Source: Rhizobium mesosinicum (GTDB lineage Bacteria; Pseudomonadota; Alphaproteobacteria; Rhizobiales; Rhizobiaceae). Taken from it: DNA of 64,000 bases. The stretch covers positions 1 to 64,000 of the forward strand of contig NZ_JAEUAK010000016.1 of assembly GCF_019511345.1 (NCBI RefSeq), read 5' to 3'. This document shows positions 26,256 through 34,981 of this stretch, in pieces (within the stretch, counting starts at the first letter, position 1; each line of letters starts with the position of its first letter). Under the pieces are notes generated by a model, which was not told the origin of the DNA, did no database searches, and saw nothing but the letters and a program-made list of their open reading frames with translations. The position numbers were made by a program, and so were the translations under genes.

Positions 26256-27446
26256 TTACTGAGCAGTCGCGACCTTCTCTTCCATCTGGGGTGCTACGAC
26301 TGCACCCGGACGGATACGCTGAAGGCCGTTGACGACAATTTTGTCTCCGACTTCGAGGCCCCCTTCGACCACGCGCTGGCCATCGAACAGCGAACCGAGC
26401 TTGATCTGCCGGTAGTTGACCTTGTTCTCACCGTCGACGACGAAGACGAACTTCTTGTCCTGGTCGGTTCCGACAGCGCGGTCACTGATGACGATCTTGT
26501 TCTCCGCCTTCGGCTGGCCCATCCGCACACGCACGAACTGGCCGGGGATCAGCCTGCCACCGGGATTGTCGAATACGGCCCGCACTGCAATCGTGCCGCT
26601 TGCGGCGTCAACCTCGTTGTCAACGAGCTGAAGCTTGCCCTTGATCGGCGTCCCGTCGTCGGCAAGCGTGCCGATTTCAACCGGGATCTGCTCGACGGCC
26701 GGCAGTGCTGCGTCGGTTGCTGGAAGCTGCGAGAGTGCCTTAGTGACCATCTCTTCGCTTGCATTGAAGCTTGCATAGATGGGATCGACGGAGACCAACG
26801 TCGTCAACTCGGGCGAAGCCGAACCGGCAGCGACAATGTTGCCGGCCGTGACCTCGATCTTGCCGATACGCCCGGAAACCGGAGCACGTACCTGTGTATA
26901 GTCAAGATCGAGTTGAGCGGACTGCAGCGCGGCCTGCGCAGAGCGTAAGCTCGCCCGGGCTTCGGCCAGCGTGCTCTGACGCTGGTCGAGATCGCTCTGG
27001 GAGATCGTTCGGTTATCCGAGAGACGGCGGCCGCGATCGAGCTCGGTCTGCGCCAGGCTGACTTTGGCTTCGGCCGACGCGACCTGACCCTGTGCCTGCG
27101 AGACCGCCGCCTGATAGGGAGCAGGATCGATGGTAAACAACAGGTCGCCCTGTTTCACCAAAGCGCCTTCGCGGAAGTGCACAGATTGGATCGCACCCCC
27201 AACGCGAGGACGGACCTGCACGCGATCAATGGCTTCCAGACGACCGGAGAAGCTCTCCCAGTTCGTCACGTCGCGGCTGGCGACGACAGCAACCGTTACC
27301 GGCACAGCCGGAGGCTGCGCAGGCTCGGAGGCGGCCGTAGCGGTTGCGCTCATCGGCAGTTCGAAAAAGATGGCCGCTGCTGAAACGGACGCAGCGAGGC
27401 CCAGGCCAGCGCCCACTAGGGCCCAGCGTTTATTTTTGGACGTCAT
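26256..27446 (-). CDS. RND periplasmic adaptor (membrane fusion protein), pump 1
   Basis: A 396-residue adaptor. A signal/anchor segment (~8-38) is followed by half of the lipoyl domain (VQVRPRVGGAIQSVHFREG), an alpha-helical hairpin (~100-165), the other half (YTQVRAPVSGRIGKIEVTAG), beta-barrel, and membrane-proximal domain (VISDRAVGTDQDKKFVFVV). No lipobox cysteine is seen, so it is not a classical lipoprotein like AcrA. It bridges the inner-membrane pump and an outer-membrane channel. The gene precedes the pump by ~120 bases in the same direction. Confidence 0.92.
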   Translation of the reverse strand: MTSKNKRWALVGAGLGLAASVSAAAIFFELPMSATATAASEPAQPPAVPVTVAVVASRDVTNWESFSGRLEAIDRVQVRPRVGGAIQSVHFREGALVKQGDLLFTIDPAPYQAAVSQAQGQVASAEAKVSLAQTELDRGRRLSDNRTISQSDLDQRQSTLAEARASLRSAQAALQSAQLDLDYTQVRAPVSGRIGKIEVTAGNIVAAGSASPELTTLVSVDPIYASFNASEEMVTKALSQLPATDAALPAVEQIPVEIGTLADDGTPIKGKLQLVDNEVDAASGTIAVRAVFDNPGGRLIPGQFVRVRMGQPKAENKIVISDRAVGTDQDKKFVFVVDGENKVNYRQIKLGSLFDGQRVVEGGLEVGDKIVVNGLQRIRPGAVVAPQMEEKVATAQ

Positions 27447-27493
27447 TGGTACTCTCCTTGCGGCCCAAATGGCCGTAAAAAATCAGTTCGTCG

Positions 27494-28360
27494 TCAATGC
27501 AATTGTGGCTGAACGCTCACGTCCTGAAGGAAATCCCCGAAGTGGCGGCTGACGTTGTCCTGCCAGGTCGAAGTTCCCTCAGATTTTCCGCCATAAATGG
27601 AAGGCCAGCCTGTCCCGGCGGGAAGAACATGCTGGCGCACGCCAACGCCTGCCTTCTTCAGGCGCGCGGCGTAACCGATGGTTTCGTCGTGCAGCGGATC
27701 GTCCTCCGCCGTAAAAATCAGAGCCGGTGCAACGCCCGAAATCCGCGAGCAAAGACAAGGCGCAGCATAGGGATGACAGCCGCCGCCGCTCAGGTAATGG
27801 CTCCAGCCTTCCGTCCAGCGCTGGCGCATGCCGATTTTGTCCGCCTTGCGGATCGAAGACGTACCCATGAAAGGATCGAGAAGAGGAGAAAGCAGGATCT
27901 GGCCGTCGAGCACATCCGGCATCTGGTCACGCGCTTTCAACGCAACACCGGCAGCGACGTTACCACCCGCCTCTTCGCCGGCAACGAAAAGCAACGACTT
28001 ACGGTCGCCGAGACCGGCCTTCTTGAGGGCAAGGTAGGAAAAGATCGAGAAGGAAACTTCGAGCGCTTTGGGAAAGACATTGCCCGAAAGAGTACTGTAG
28101 TCGGCGGAAACGACAATCGCACCCGCCTTTGCGAGGCTGCTTGCGATCGGGCGATCGGCTTTGGGGTCGCTGTCGAGAAACGCACCGCCGTGCAGATAGA
28201 GCACGATCGGCGGCCCTTTGCCGAAATCGGCGCCCATATAGACGCGCGCAGAAACGGGGCCAGCGGCCACCTTTTCCAGCACCATCTCTTTGATCTCGGG
28301 CACCATCGTCTCTATCTCTTCGCTGCTTAGCGATCGACGGGCAACGCCCGCCTCTTGCAT
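27494..28360 (-). CDS. Alpha/beta-hydrolase-fold protein lacking catalytic Ser and His
   Basis: A 288-residue member of the hormone-sensitive-lipase (fold-3) group. The oxyanion motif HGGAF is at 57-61. The nucleophile elbow expected as GDSAGG reads G-E-E-A-G-G (128-133), so Glu130 replaces the catalytic Ser. The acid (EDDPLHDE, ~219-226) is kept. The C-terminal His position reads LPAGTGWPSIY with no histidine. It is probably not an esterase; a ligand-binding or structural role is possible. It lies just upstream of the pump-1 genes, same strand, 48 bases from the adaptor start. The ATG at 28360 lacks a ribosome site; the ATG 54 bases downstream has a better one. Confidence 0.8.
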   Translation of the reverse strand: MQEAGVARRSLSSEEIETMVPEIKEMVLEKVAAGPVSARVYMGADFGKGPPIVLYLHGGAFLDSDPKADRPIASSLAKAGAIVVSADYSTLSGNVFPKALEVSFSIFSYLALKKAGLGDRKSLLFVAGEEAGGNVAAGVALKARDQMPDVLDGQILLSPLLDPFMGTSSIRKADKIGMRQRWTEGWSHYLSGGGCHPYAAPCLCSRISGVAPALIFTAEDDPLHDETIGYAARLKKAGVGVRQHVLPAGTGWPSIYGGKSEGTSTWQDNVSRHFGDFLQDVSVQPQLH

Positions 28361-28380
28361 TTTGAACCAAAAAGATATTG

Positions 28381-28413
28381 TTATTCAAAGTGGGGAATAA
28401 GAAGCGATATCGC
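28381..28413. promoter_or_regulatory. Operator-like repeats between hydrolase-fold gene and divergent LysR gene
   Basis: TTATTC-AAAGTGGG-GAATAA (28381-28400) fits the LysR T-N11-A rule. A perfect GCGATATCGC palindrome follows at 28404-28413. Both lie in the 110-base gap between the divergent starts. Confidence 0.55.
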
Positions 28414-28470
28414 GATAACACTATTCCAAATCCCGAACAATGTTGCAACGCAAACTGCGGAATTGAACCG

Positions 28471-29382
28471 ATGGATCAGCTCTCGGCTATGCGCGTCTTC
28501 ATCCGCGTGGTGGAGACCGGCAATTTCACCCGCGCCGCCGACATGCTCGCCATGCCCAAGGCTACGGTGACCAATCTCATTCAGGGGCTGGAAGCGCACC
28601 TGCGCACCAAGCTCCTCAACCGCACGACACGCCGAGTCATGGTGACGACCGATGGCGCTCTTTATTACGAACGCGCCGCGCAGATCATTTCAGAACTCGA
28701 GGAATTGGACGGCAGTCTTTCAAACTCACAGAGCCTGCCCACGGGCAGACTGCGCGTCGAGATGGCGGGTGCCTTTGCCGATTCCATTCTGGTGCCGGCG
28801 CTTTGTGATTTCTATCAGCGCTATCCCGATATCCGCATAGACCTCGGCGTCGGTGACCGCACCGTCGATTATCTCGCTGAAAACGTCGACTGCGCGCTGC
28901 GAGCTGGCACGCCGGCCGATCAGTCGCTCATTGCAAGGCGCGTCTCGGAGATCGAGATGATCACCTGCGCCGCGCCTCTCTATGTGGAAAAATTTGGCCT
29001 GCCGCAGCGGCCGGAAGAGCTTGAAACCGAACATTATTCCGTCAGTTATTTCCGCGCTCAGAACAATCGTACGGTACCGTTCGAATTCCGCAAGGGTAAC
29101 GAGGTTGTCGAGGTCAATCCGCGCTACATTCTCTCGGTCAACGACAGCCGTACCTACATGACCGCAGCGCTCGCAGGTCTCGGCCTTGCCCAAATCCCCG
29201 TGTTCATGGCGCGTGAACCAATTGCGAAGGGCGAGCTGGTTCAGACCCTGACGGAGTGGACGCGCGAGTCGCTGCCGCTCTACGTCGTCTACCCGCCGAA
29301 CCGGCACCTCAGCAACAAGGTTCGCGTCTTCGTTGACTGGCTGGTGAAACTGCTGGCGGACGCGAAACTGAATGCCCGCTGA
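28471..29382 (+). CDS. LysR-family regulator, divergent from pump-1 operon
   Basis: A 303-residue LysR protein. The N-terminal winged helix (MDQLSAMRVFIRVVETGNFT, helix-turn-helix through ATVTNLIQGLEAHL) is followed by the effector domain (~90-295, LRVEMAGAFADSILVPAL). It belongs to the large YafC/DsdC-like group acting on divergent oxidoreductase or efflux genes. The start at 28471 fits the usual LysR N-terminus; an in-frame ATG at 28378 would add 31 atypical residues. Position implies control of the hydrolase-fold gene and RND pump 1 and probably itself. Effector unknown. Confidence 0.9.
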   Translation: MDQLSAMRVFIRVVETGNFTRAADMLAMPKATVTNLIQGLEAHLRTKLLNRTTRRVMVTTDGALYYERAAQIISELEELDGSLSNSQSLPTGRLRVEMAGAFADSILVPALCDFYQRYPDIRIDLGVGDRTVDYLAENVDCALRAGTPADQSLIARRVSEIEMITCAAPLYVEKFGLPQRPEELETEHYSVSYFRAQNNRTVPFEFRKGNEVVEVNPRYILSVNDSRTYMTAALAGLGLAQIPVFMAREPIAKGELVQTLTEWTRESLPLYVVYPPNRHLSNKVRVFVDWLVKLLADAKLNAR

Positions 29383-29407
29383 CAAAGGATCATTCGCAAA
29401 AGAAAGC

Positions 29408-29440
29408 GGCCCGTGATGGGAGGGATAACCGTCACGGGCC
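29408..29440 (+). terminator. Hairpin after the LysR gene
   Basis: Perfect 9-base arms GGCCCGTGA / TCACGGGCC, 26 bases after the stop, followed by TTGATCT. The ~180 bases beyond, to 29622, hold no gene I can support. Confidence 0.55.
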
Positions 29441-29622
29441 TTGATCTGATGTCTGAAACTTGAGGCCTGACGCGCCGCAGGAAAAGGCGCGGCAGGCCTG
29501 GAGTGGAGGTCGGGAGGCTGACGGCAGATACCGTCCGCCTCCGTCCATTTTGATATAGGTGCGCTCCGCCAGATAATAAGGGGGTGGACCCAACAGACCG
29601 TTCACAAGTTTGCTACAGACGG

Positions 29623-30525
29623 TTATTTCCTGACAACGGGCTTCAGCAGATCCTGGAGGCCGATGCGGCGGAAGAGCTCGGCACGAACGCGGTCGGCAAC
29701 GCCGTTGACGATCTCAGCCCCATCTTCCGACGGATCGATATGGGTGCGGAACGGCCGCTTGCCGAAGGGCATGTTCACCACATCGGCGATGGCCGTCGCG
29801 ACGGCGGCGGCATCCGCATCCTGAGGTTCGAGCGAAGCAAGACCCTTCAGCGCCTGTTCCGGGAGGCCCTTGTAAGGACCTTCATTATATTCGGCGGCGC
29901 GCGCCGTATCGGCCGGTGAACCGGAATGGGCGAAGTGGTTTGTGCCCGTGGTGAAGGCGCCGGGAACGATGATTGCGGTTTCGATACCCCAACGGGTCAG
30001 TTCACTCGCATAGGAGACGGCAAGCGAGTCCATGGCAGCCTTGGCGGCGAAATAGGGAGCAAGGTAGGGAGGTGTACCGCCGCGGGTGCTCGAGGAGGAA
30101 ACCCAGACGACGAGGCCCCTGCCCTGTTTGCGCAAGTGCGGCAACACAGCACGGTTCACACGCTGGGTCGACAACACGTTGATATCGAAAAGCTCGGCAT
30201 ATTGCTCCGGCGTGAAGGCCTCGGCCGGACCGAAGGACATATGACCCGCGTTATGGATAATCGTATCGATGTGCCCCTCGGCGGAAATTACCTTGGCAAC
30301 GCCTGCTTCGACCGAAGCATCGGACGCGACATCCAGTTCGACAGCCTTGAGATCGACGCCGTTTTCTTTGGAGAAGGCTTCGACGGCCTCGACCTGCGGC
30401 CGGTTGCGGCCTTCGGTTTCACGCATCGATGCGTAGACGATGTGGCCTTCCTTGGCGAGCGCGCGGGCGGAAAGGGCGCCGAAACCGCTGGAAGCACCGG
30501 TGATGACGATGACTTGCTTGCTCAT
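29623..30525 (-). CDS. Short-chain dehydrogenase/reductase (classical SDR)
   Basis: A 300-residue SDR. The nucleotide-binding motif is TGASSGFG at residues ~10-17, with NAG at HNAGH and the catalytic Ser in WVSSSSTRGG and Tyr-x3-Lys as YFAAKAA (PYLAPYFAAKAAMDSL). The C-terminal half matches SDRs with a family-specific tail (PFGKRPFRTHIDPSEDGAE). It oxidises or reduces a hydroxyl/carbonyl on an unknown substrate, probably with NADP. It follows the 30627-31367 SDR on the same strand by about 100 bases and may share its transcript. Confidence 0.9.
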   Translation of the reverse strand: MSKQVIVITGASSGFGALSARALAKEGHIVYASMRETEGRNRPQVEAVEAFSKENGVDLKAVELDVASDASVEAGVAKVISAEGHIDTIIHNAGHMSFGPAEAFTPEQYAELFDINVLSTQRVNRAVLPHLRKQGRGLVVWVSSSSTRGGTPPYLAPYFAAKAAMDSLAVSYASELTRWGIETAIIVPGAFTTGTNHFAHSGSPADTARAAEYNEGPYKGLPEQALKGLASLEPQDADAAAVATAIADVVNMPFGKRPFRTHIDPSEDGAEIVNGVADRVRAELFRRIGLQDLLKPVVRK

Positions 30526-30626
30526 GATCCTATTCCTTCTATTCGGGGGGGCTGGCTATTCGAATGGGGTTGATGGAAAGAATGTGAGGGAGGAGCGTGG
30601 CGGCACGGCACCACCACGCGTTTGCG

Positions 30627-31367
30627 TCAGACCATGCCGCCGTTGGCGCGCAGCACCTGGCCGTTGATCCAGGCACCGTCCGGGCCAGCGAGGAAGGCGA
30701 CGACACCGGCAATATCCTCCGGCGTACCGAGGCGCTCGAGCGGGTTGGCCTTGGCAAGGCGGTCGATCAGTTCATCCGACTTGCCGGTGAGGAAGAGGTC
30801 GGTGGCCGTCGGCCCGGGAGCGACGGTATTGACGGTGATCTGGCGGCCTCGCATCTCCTTTGACAGGATGGCGCCCATCGTCTCGACGGCCGCCTTGGTC
30901 GCGGCATAGACACTGTAGGTTTCCGGCTTCAGGCCGACGACCGAGCTTGAGAAGTTGATGACCCGGCCACCGTCACGCAGGCGCTTGGCAGCCTCGCGCA
31001 GCGTATTGAACGTGCCCCTGAGGTTGACGTTGATCTGGCGATCGAAGGTAGCGTTATCGACATCGGCGAGACGGGAAAGCAGCATGATGCCGGCATTGTT
31101 GACGAGGACGTCGACACCGCCGAAGGCTGCCTCTGCAGCGTCGAACATGCGGCGCACAGCCTCGGCATCGGCGACATCGCCCTGTGCTGTCAGCGCCTTG
31201 CCGCCGGCCTTCTCGATCTTCTGGGCAAGTTCTTCGGCAAGGTCAGCGTTGCCGGCATAGTTGATGACGACGGTGAAACCGTCCTTGGCGAGACGTTCAG
31301 CAATCGAAGCACCGATGCCGCGGGAAGCGCCGGTTACGAGAGCGACCTTGTTTTGATTGGCAGACAT
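30627..31367 (-). CDS. Short-chain dehydrogenase (3-oxoacyl-ACP-reductase-like)
   Basis: A 246-residue SDR. The cofactor motif TGASRGIG is near residue 13. NNAGIMLL, catalytic Ser in INFSSSVVGL, and YAATKAAV hold the Tyr-Lys pair. The C-terminal PGPTATDLF and EDIAGVVAFLAGPDGAWING motifs are standard for the FabG-like group. The start at 31367 has an excellent ribosome site (AAAGGAGAAG). The divergent LysR gene 119 bases away and a T-N11-A operator between them indicate LysR control. The substrate is not predictable. Confidence 0.92.
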   Translation of the reverse strand: MSANQNKVALVTGASRGIGASIAERLAKDGFTVVINYAGNADLAEELAQKIEKAGGKALTAQGDVADAEAVRRMFDAAEAAFGGVDVLVNNAGIMLLSRLADVDNATFDRQINVNLRGTFNTLREAAKRLRDGGRVINFSSSVVGLKPETYSVYAATKAAVETMGAILSKEMRGRQITVNTVAPGPTATDLFLTGKSDELIDRLAKANPLERLGTPEDIAGVVAFLAGPDGAWINGQVLRANGGMV

Positions 31368-31433
31368 TTTCTTCTCCTTTGCTTCGGCGCCGCAGCGCCT
31401 TTCGATGAGGAGAAGATGCCCCTTTATGTCTGG

Positions 31434-31454
31434 CGGATAATCAGCCATTATCCG
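31434..31454. promoter_or_regulatory. LysR-type operator between SDR and lysR genes
   Basis: Perfect 8-base arms CGGATAAT / ATTATCCG around CAGCC, containing a T-N11-A core. It lies 67 bases before the SDR start and 33 bases before the regulator start, the usual place for a LysR site. Confidence 0.75.
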
Positions 31455-31486
31455 GCATCACTATCCGGGAAGTACGAACAAATTAG

Positions 31487-32401
31487 ATGGATAGATTCGA
31501 TGCCATGCGGGTCTTTTCTCGCGTCGTGGAGCGCCGCAGCTTCACGCTTGCCGCCGAAGATACCGGCCTCCCGCGCTCGACCGTTACGGACGCGGTCAGG
31601 CAGCTTGAGGCGCGTCTTGGCGTGCGCCTGCTCCAGCGCACCACCCGTCATGTCAGTCCGACACTCGACGGCGAGGCATACTACCAGCGTTGCCTGTCGA
31701 TCCTCGCCGATATCGAAGACGCGGAGGGTGCCTTTGCCGGTGCCAAACCGAAAGGCCTGCTGAGGGTAGACGTACACGGCACGCTCGCCCGCCATTTCGT
31801 GCTGCCGAGCCTGCCGTCCTTTCTGGAAGCCTACCCTGATATAGAGTTCTATATGAGTGAGGGCGACCGGCTGGTGGATCTGGTGCGCGAGGGCATCGAT
31901 TGCGTTCTGCGTGTCGGTACTCCGCAGGACAGCGACATGGTCGCCCGGCGCGTCACCATGCTGGAAGAGATCACCCTTGCCTCGCCGTCCTATATCGCCG
32001 CTTTCGGTCTGCCCGAACATCCCGACAGGCTGGCTTCGCATCGCATGGTCGGCTTCCGCACGACCGGCAGCACCGGCCCAATACCCCTGGAATTCATCGT
32101 TGACGGAAGCATCCGCAACATTACCATTCCCGCGACGGTTACCGTCAACGCCGCCGAAAGCTACATTTCCGCTGCCCGCATGGGTCTCGGCATGATCCAG
32201 ATCCCACGCTACCACGCCGAGCAGGATCTGGCTGCAGGGACTCTCGTCCAAGTGCTTGCGGGTTTTCCCCTCACGCCGACGCCGGTCTCGCTGCTCTATC
32301 CGCGCAACCGCCAGCTTTCGCCGCGCGTCCGTGTCTTCATCGACTGGCTGGTAAAGGTCTTCGCTCGACAAAGTGCCGAAAACGCGGTTCACTCATATTA
32401 G
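31487..32401 (+). CDS. LysR-family regulator, divergent from SDR genes
   Basis: A 304-residue LysR protein: N-terminal helix-turn-helix (MDRFDAMRVFSRVVERRSFT, RSTVTDAVRQLEARLGVRLL) and effector-binding domain (LRVDVHGTLARHFVLPSL, VNAAESYISAARMGLGMIQI). It is closely similar in layout to the 28471 regulator, and the two share LYPRNRQLSPRVRVFIDWLVK / YPPNRHLSNKVRVFVDWLV endings. It likely controls the two SDR genes through the operator at 31434. Effector unknown. Confidence 0.9.
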   Translation: MDRFDAMRVFSRVVERRSFTLAAEDTGLPRSTVTDAVRQLEARLGVRLLQRTTRHVSPTLDGEAYYQRCLSILADIEDAEGAFAGAKPKGLLRVDVHGTLARHFVLPSLPSFLEAYPDIEFYMSEGDRLVDLVREGIDCVLRVGTPQDSDMVARRVTMLEEITLASPSYIAAFGLPEHPDRLASHRMVGFRTTGSTGPIPLEFIVDGSIRNITIPATVTVNAAESYISAARMGLGMIQIPRYHAEQDLAAGTLVQVLAGFPLTPTPVSLLYPRNRQLSPRVRVFIDWLVKVFARQSAENAVHSY

Positions 32402-32420
32402 CGCTTTCGGAGGAACGGTC

Positions 32421-32735
32421 ATGCCACTCAGCGATATCATGGTCTACCAGACTGACGAGGGCTTTGTTGTCGAGTTCGGCGGAGAGGGTGAGGACCGGAT
32501 TGCCGTCACGCTGCGCGAAGCCCCCGAGCTCACGAACGACAACGCCATCGCCAAAGCCAAGGCGATTTTGAGCTCGGCACTCGAAACCGTGCACGGCGAC
32601 AGCGTCCGCGGCAAGGATGCCGCTCTGCTGGAGGAAGAACTAAACGAAGGTCTCGAAGATTCCTTCCCGGCAAGCGATCCGGTCTCCGTCACCGTATCCT
32701 CCATTCCGATGCGCGACCCCAATGCCGGCCACTGA
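32421..32735 (+). CDS. Small protein with DSFPASDPVS tail, unknown function
   Basis: A 104-residue acidic protein. The N-terminal half forms strands (DIMVYQTDEGFVVEFGGEG). The tail EELNEGLEDSFPASDPVSVT carries a short motif seen in many small alphaproteobacterial proteins of unknown role. The start at 32421 has the strong ribosome site GGAGGAAC; an upstream in-frame ATG overlaps the lysR end and is rejected. It sits 19 bases after the LysR stop and may be co-transcribed. Confidence 0.65.
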   Translation: MPLSDIMVYQTDEGFVVEFGGEGEDRIAVTLREAPELTNDNAIAKAKAILSSALETVHGDSVRGKDAALLEEELNEGLEDSFPASDPVSVTVSSIPMRDPNAGH

Positions 32736-32798
32736 ATCCGTGCCAAAATGATACTGTCGAGATCATGAGACGCACATTGTTCGGGTGACAGATCGTCG

Positions 32799-33419
32799 AT
32801 GGGAATGCTATCGCCAATCTCCATGAGCATAGAGACGATCAATGGCGCGCTCGGCGCCGGCCCGCTTGCCGGGGAAAGCCTGCGCCATTTCTTCGAACGT
32901 GATGCGATCGAGGTCGCCCGCGACCTGCTCGGTTGCCATCTGACGGTCAATGGCACGGGCGGACGGATCACAGAGACGGAGGCCTATTGCCCCGATGACG
33001 AGGCCTCGCACAGTTTCCGCGGCCCGACGAAGCGCAACGGCGCCATGTATGGCCGCCCAGGTAATGTCTATATCTACCGCATCTATGGCATGTACTGGTG
33101 TCTGAACTTCGTCTGCACACCAGGCTCGGCGGTGCTGATCCGTGCGCTGGAGCCGGAAAACGGCCTGCCGGCTATGATGGAGCGGCGCGGCACCGATGTG
33201 CTGACCCAGCTCTGCAGCGGCCCAGGCAAACTCTGCCAGGCACTCGACATCGACATCTCCGTCAACGACCGGACGCTCGACCGGCCACCCTATGCGATCT
33301 CGCCCTCCGCTCCTGTGCCCATCGTCTCAGGCAAGCGGATCGGCATTACGAAAAATGCCGAAGCACCATGGCGCTTCGGCATTCAGGGATCGCGATATCT
33401 GAGCAAGCCGTTCCGCTAA
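32799..33419 (+). CDS. 3-methyladenine DNA glycosylase (AAG/MPG family)
   Basis: A 206-residue enzyme of the AAG family. Core motifs include FFERDAIEVARDLLGCHL, ITETEAYCPDDEASHSFRG, with the catalytic Glu in TETEAY, and GNVYIYRIYGMYWCLNFVC. PSGKL-like GPGKLCQALDI and WRFGIQGSRYLSK complete the fold. It removes 3-methyladenine and related alkylated bases to start base-excision repair. An 11-base inverted repeat near its end (33354-33383) lies within coding sequence. Downstream, the emrB gene is convergent. Confidence 0.92.
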   Translation: MGMLSPISMSIETINGALGAGPLAGESLRHFFERDAIEVARDLLGCHLTVNGTGGRITETEAYCPDDEASHSFRGPTKRNGAMYGRPGNVYIYRIYGMYWCLNFVCTPGSAVLIRALEPENGLPAMMERRGTDVLTQLCSGPGKLCQALDIDISVNDRTLDRPPYAISPSAPVPIVSGKRIGITKNAEAPWRFGIQGSRYLSKPFR

Positions 33420-33434
33420 TGGGAGCCTTCAACC

Positions 33435-34976
33435 TCATTCCATGACGGCGCTATGGTCCATGGCGGGCGCAGCCTTCGGCTTGCGCAGCAGCAGGACCAG
33501 CGGCATGACGGCAAGCGACATCAGCATCAGCAATTTGAAGTCGTCCATATAGGCAATGATTGTCGACTGCAACGTGATGACGTCGTTAAGCGCCGCGCGG
33601 CCGACCGCCGTCAGCGGGCTGAGACCCTGCGCTGCCGTCGCATCGAAGGCTCTGTTAAACGGCGTCACATAGACCGCGATCGACTCATGATTGCTCTGCG
33701 TGTTTTCGACGATCAGTGCCGAGACGATCGAGATGCCGACCGAGGACCCGATGTTGCGTGACAGGTTATAGAGGCCGGTCCCATCACCGCGCATCTGTGC
33801 CGGCAGCGTCGCAAAGGCGATCGTCGTCAGCGGCACGAAGAGAAAGCCGAGGCCGGCGCCCTGGATGAAGCCGACCGAGATGATCGTCCACTGCGAAACG
33901 TCGGGCGTCCAGCCGGTCATGTCATACATCGCCCAGGCCGTCAGGCCGAGACCGAGCAACAGCAGCCAACGCGTATCCACCTTGCCGATCAGCCGGCCGA
34001 CGATGAACATGCAAAGCATGGTGCCGAGGCCGCGCGGTCCCATGACGATGCCCGCCGTGATGACCGGGTAGCCCATCAACGTCTGCAGATAGGGTGTCAT
34101 CAGCGCCAGCGAGGCGAGATAGGTGATGCCGATCACGAAGATGAAGATCATGCTGACGGTGAAATTCTGGTCGAGGAACAGCCGCGGATTGACGAAGGAT
34201 TTCTCCGCCGTCAGCGTATGCACCAGGAGCAGATAGAAAGCCGCGGCGCAGACGATCGCTTCGATCATGATTTCACCTGAAGAAAACCAGTCGAGCTGCT
34301 CGCCGCGGTCGAGGAAGAGCTGGAGCGCGGCAATGAACAGGCTCATCATCCCGAAACCGAACCAGTCGAGCTTGGCGAGCGCATCCCTCTTCGTCTCCGA
34401 GACGAATATGACGATGCCGGCAAAGGCGAGCGCACCGATCGGAATGTTGATGTAGAAGACCCAGCGCCAGCTGATATTGTCGGTCAGCCAGCCGCCGATG
34501 ACGGGACCCAGAACCGGCCCGACCATGACCGAGACGCCGAACAGGGCCATGGCCGAGCCGCGCTCCTCGACCGAGTAGATGTCGAGGAGGATGCCCTGGG
34601 AAAGCGGAACCAGCGAGGCCCCGAACAGGCCCTGCAGCAGGCGGAAGGCAACGATCTGCGGCAGCGACTGCGCCAGACCGCAAAGCACGGAGGCGACGAC
34701 GAAACCGACGATTGCCGTCAGCAGCACGCGCTTGCGGCCGAACTTGGCGGCAAGGAAGCCCGATGGCGGTGTCATGATCGCCGCCGCGACGATGTAAGAG
34801 GTCAAAACCCAATTGATCTGGTCGGCGGAAGCCGAAACGCTGCCCTGAATATAGGGCAGCGCCACATTGGCGATCGTCGTATCGAGCGCCTGCATGATGA
34901 CGGCGAGAATAACGCAGGCCGTGATCGCGCCGCGATTGGCAACCGGCGTTGCCGATGGTGCAGGGGCAGTACTCAT
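33435..34976 (-). CDS. emrB: EmrB-type major-facilitator multidrug exporter (DHA2)
   Basis: A 513-residue transporter with fourteen predicted membrane spans. Motif A-like LAAKFGRKRVLL and the DHA2 motif QALDTTIANVALPYIQG are both near the N-terminus, and GPVLGPVIGGWLTDNISWRW follows, which is diagnostic of the EmrB group. It extrudes drugs and hydrophobic acids with proton influx, through EmrA and a TolC-type channel. It is five bases after emrA, and both are preceded by marR in one operon. Confidence 0.93.
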   Translation of the reverse strand: MSTAPAPSATPVANRGAITACVILAVIMQALDTTIANVALPYIQGSVSASADQINWVLTSYIVAAAIMTPPSGFLAAKFGRKRVLLTAIVGFVVASVLCGLAQSLPQIVAFRLLQGLFGASLVPLSQGILLDIYSVEERGSAMALFGVSVMVGPVLGPVIGGWLTDNISWRWVFYINIPIGALAFAGIVIFVSETKRDALAKLDWFGFGMMSLFIAALQLFLDRGEQLDWFSSGEIMIEAIVCAAAFYLLLVHTLTAEKSFVNPRLFLDQNFTVSMIFIFVIGITYLASLALMTPYLQTLMGYPVITAGIVMGPRGLGTMLCMFIVGRLIGKVDTRWLLLLGLGLTAWAMYDMTGWTPDVSQWTIISVGFIQGAGLGFLFVPLTTIAFATLPAQMRGDGTGLYNLSRNIGSSVGISIVSALIVENTQSNHESIAVYVTPFNRAFDATAAQGLSPLTAVGRAALNDVITLQSTIIAYMDDFKLLMLMSLAVMPLVLLLRKPKAAPAMDHSAVME

Positions 34977-34981
34977 GGCCG

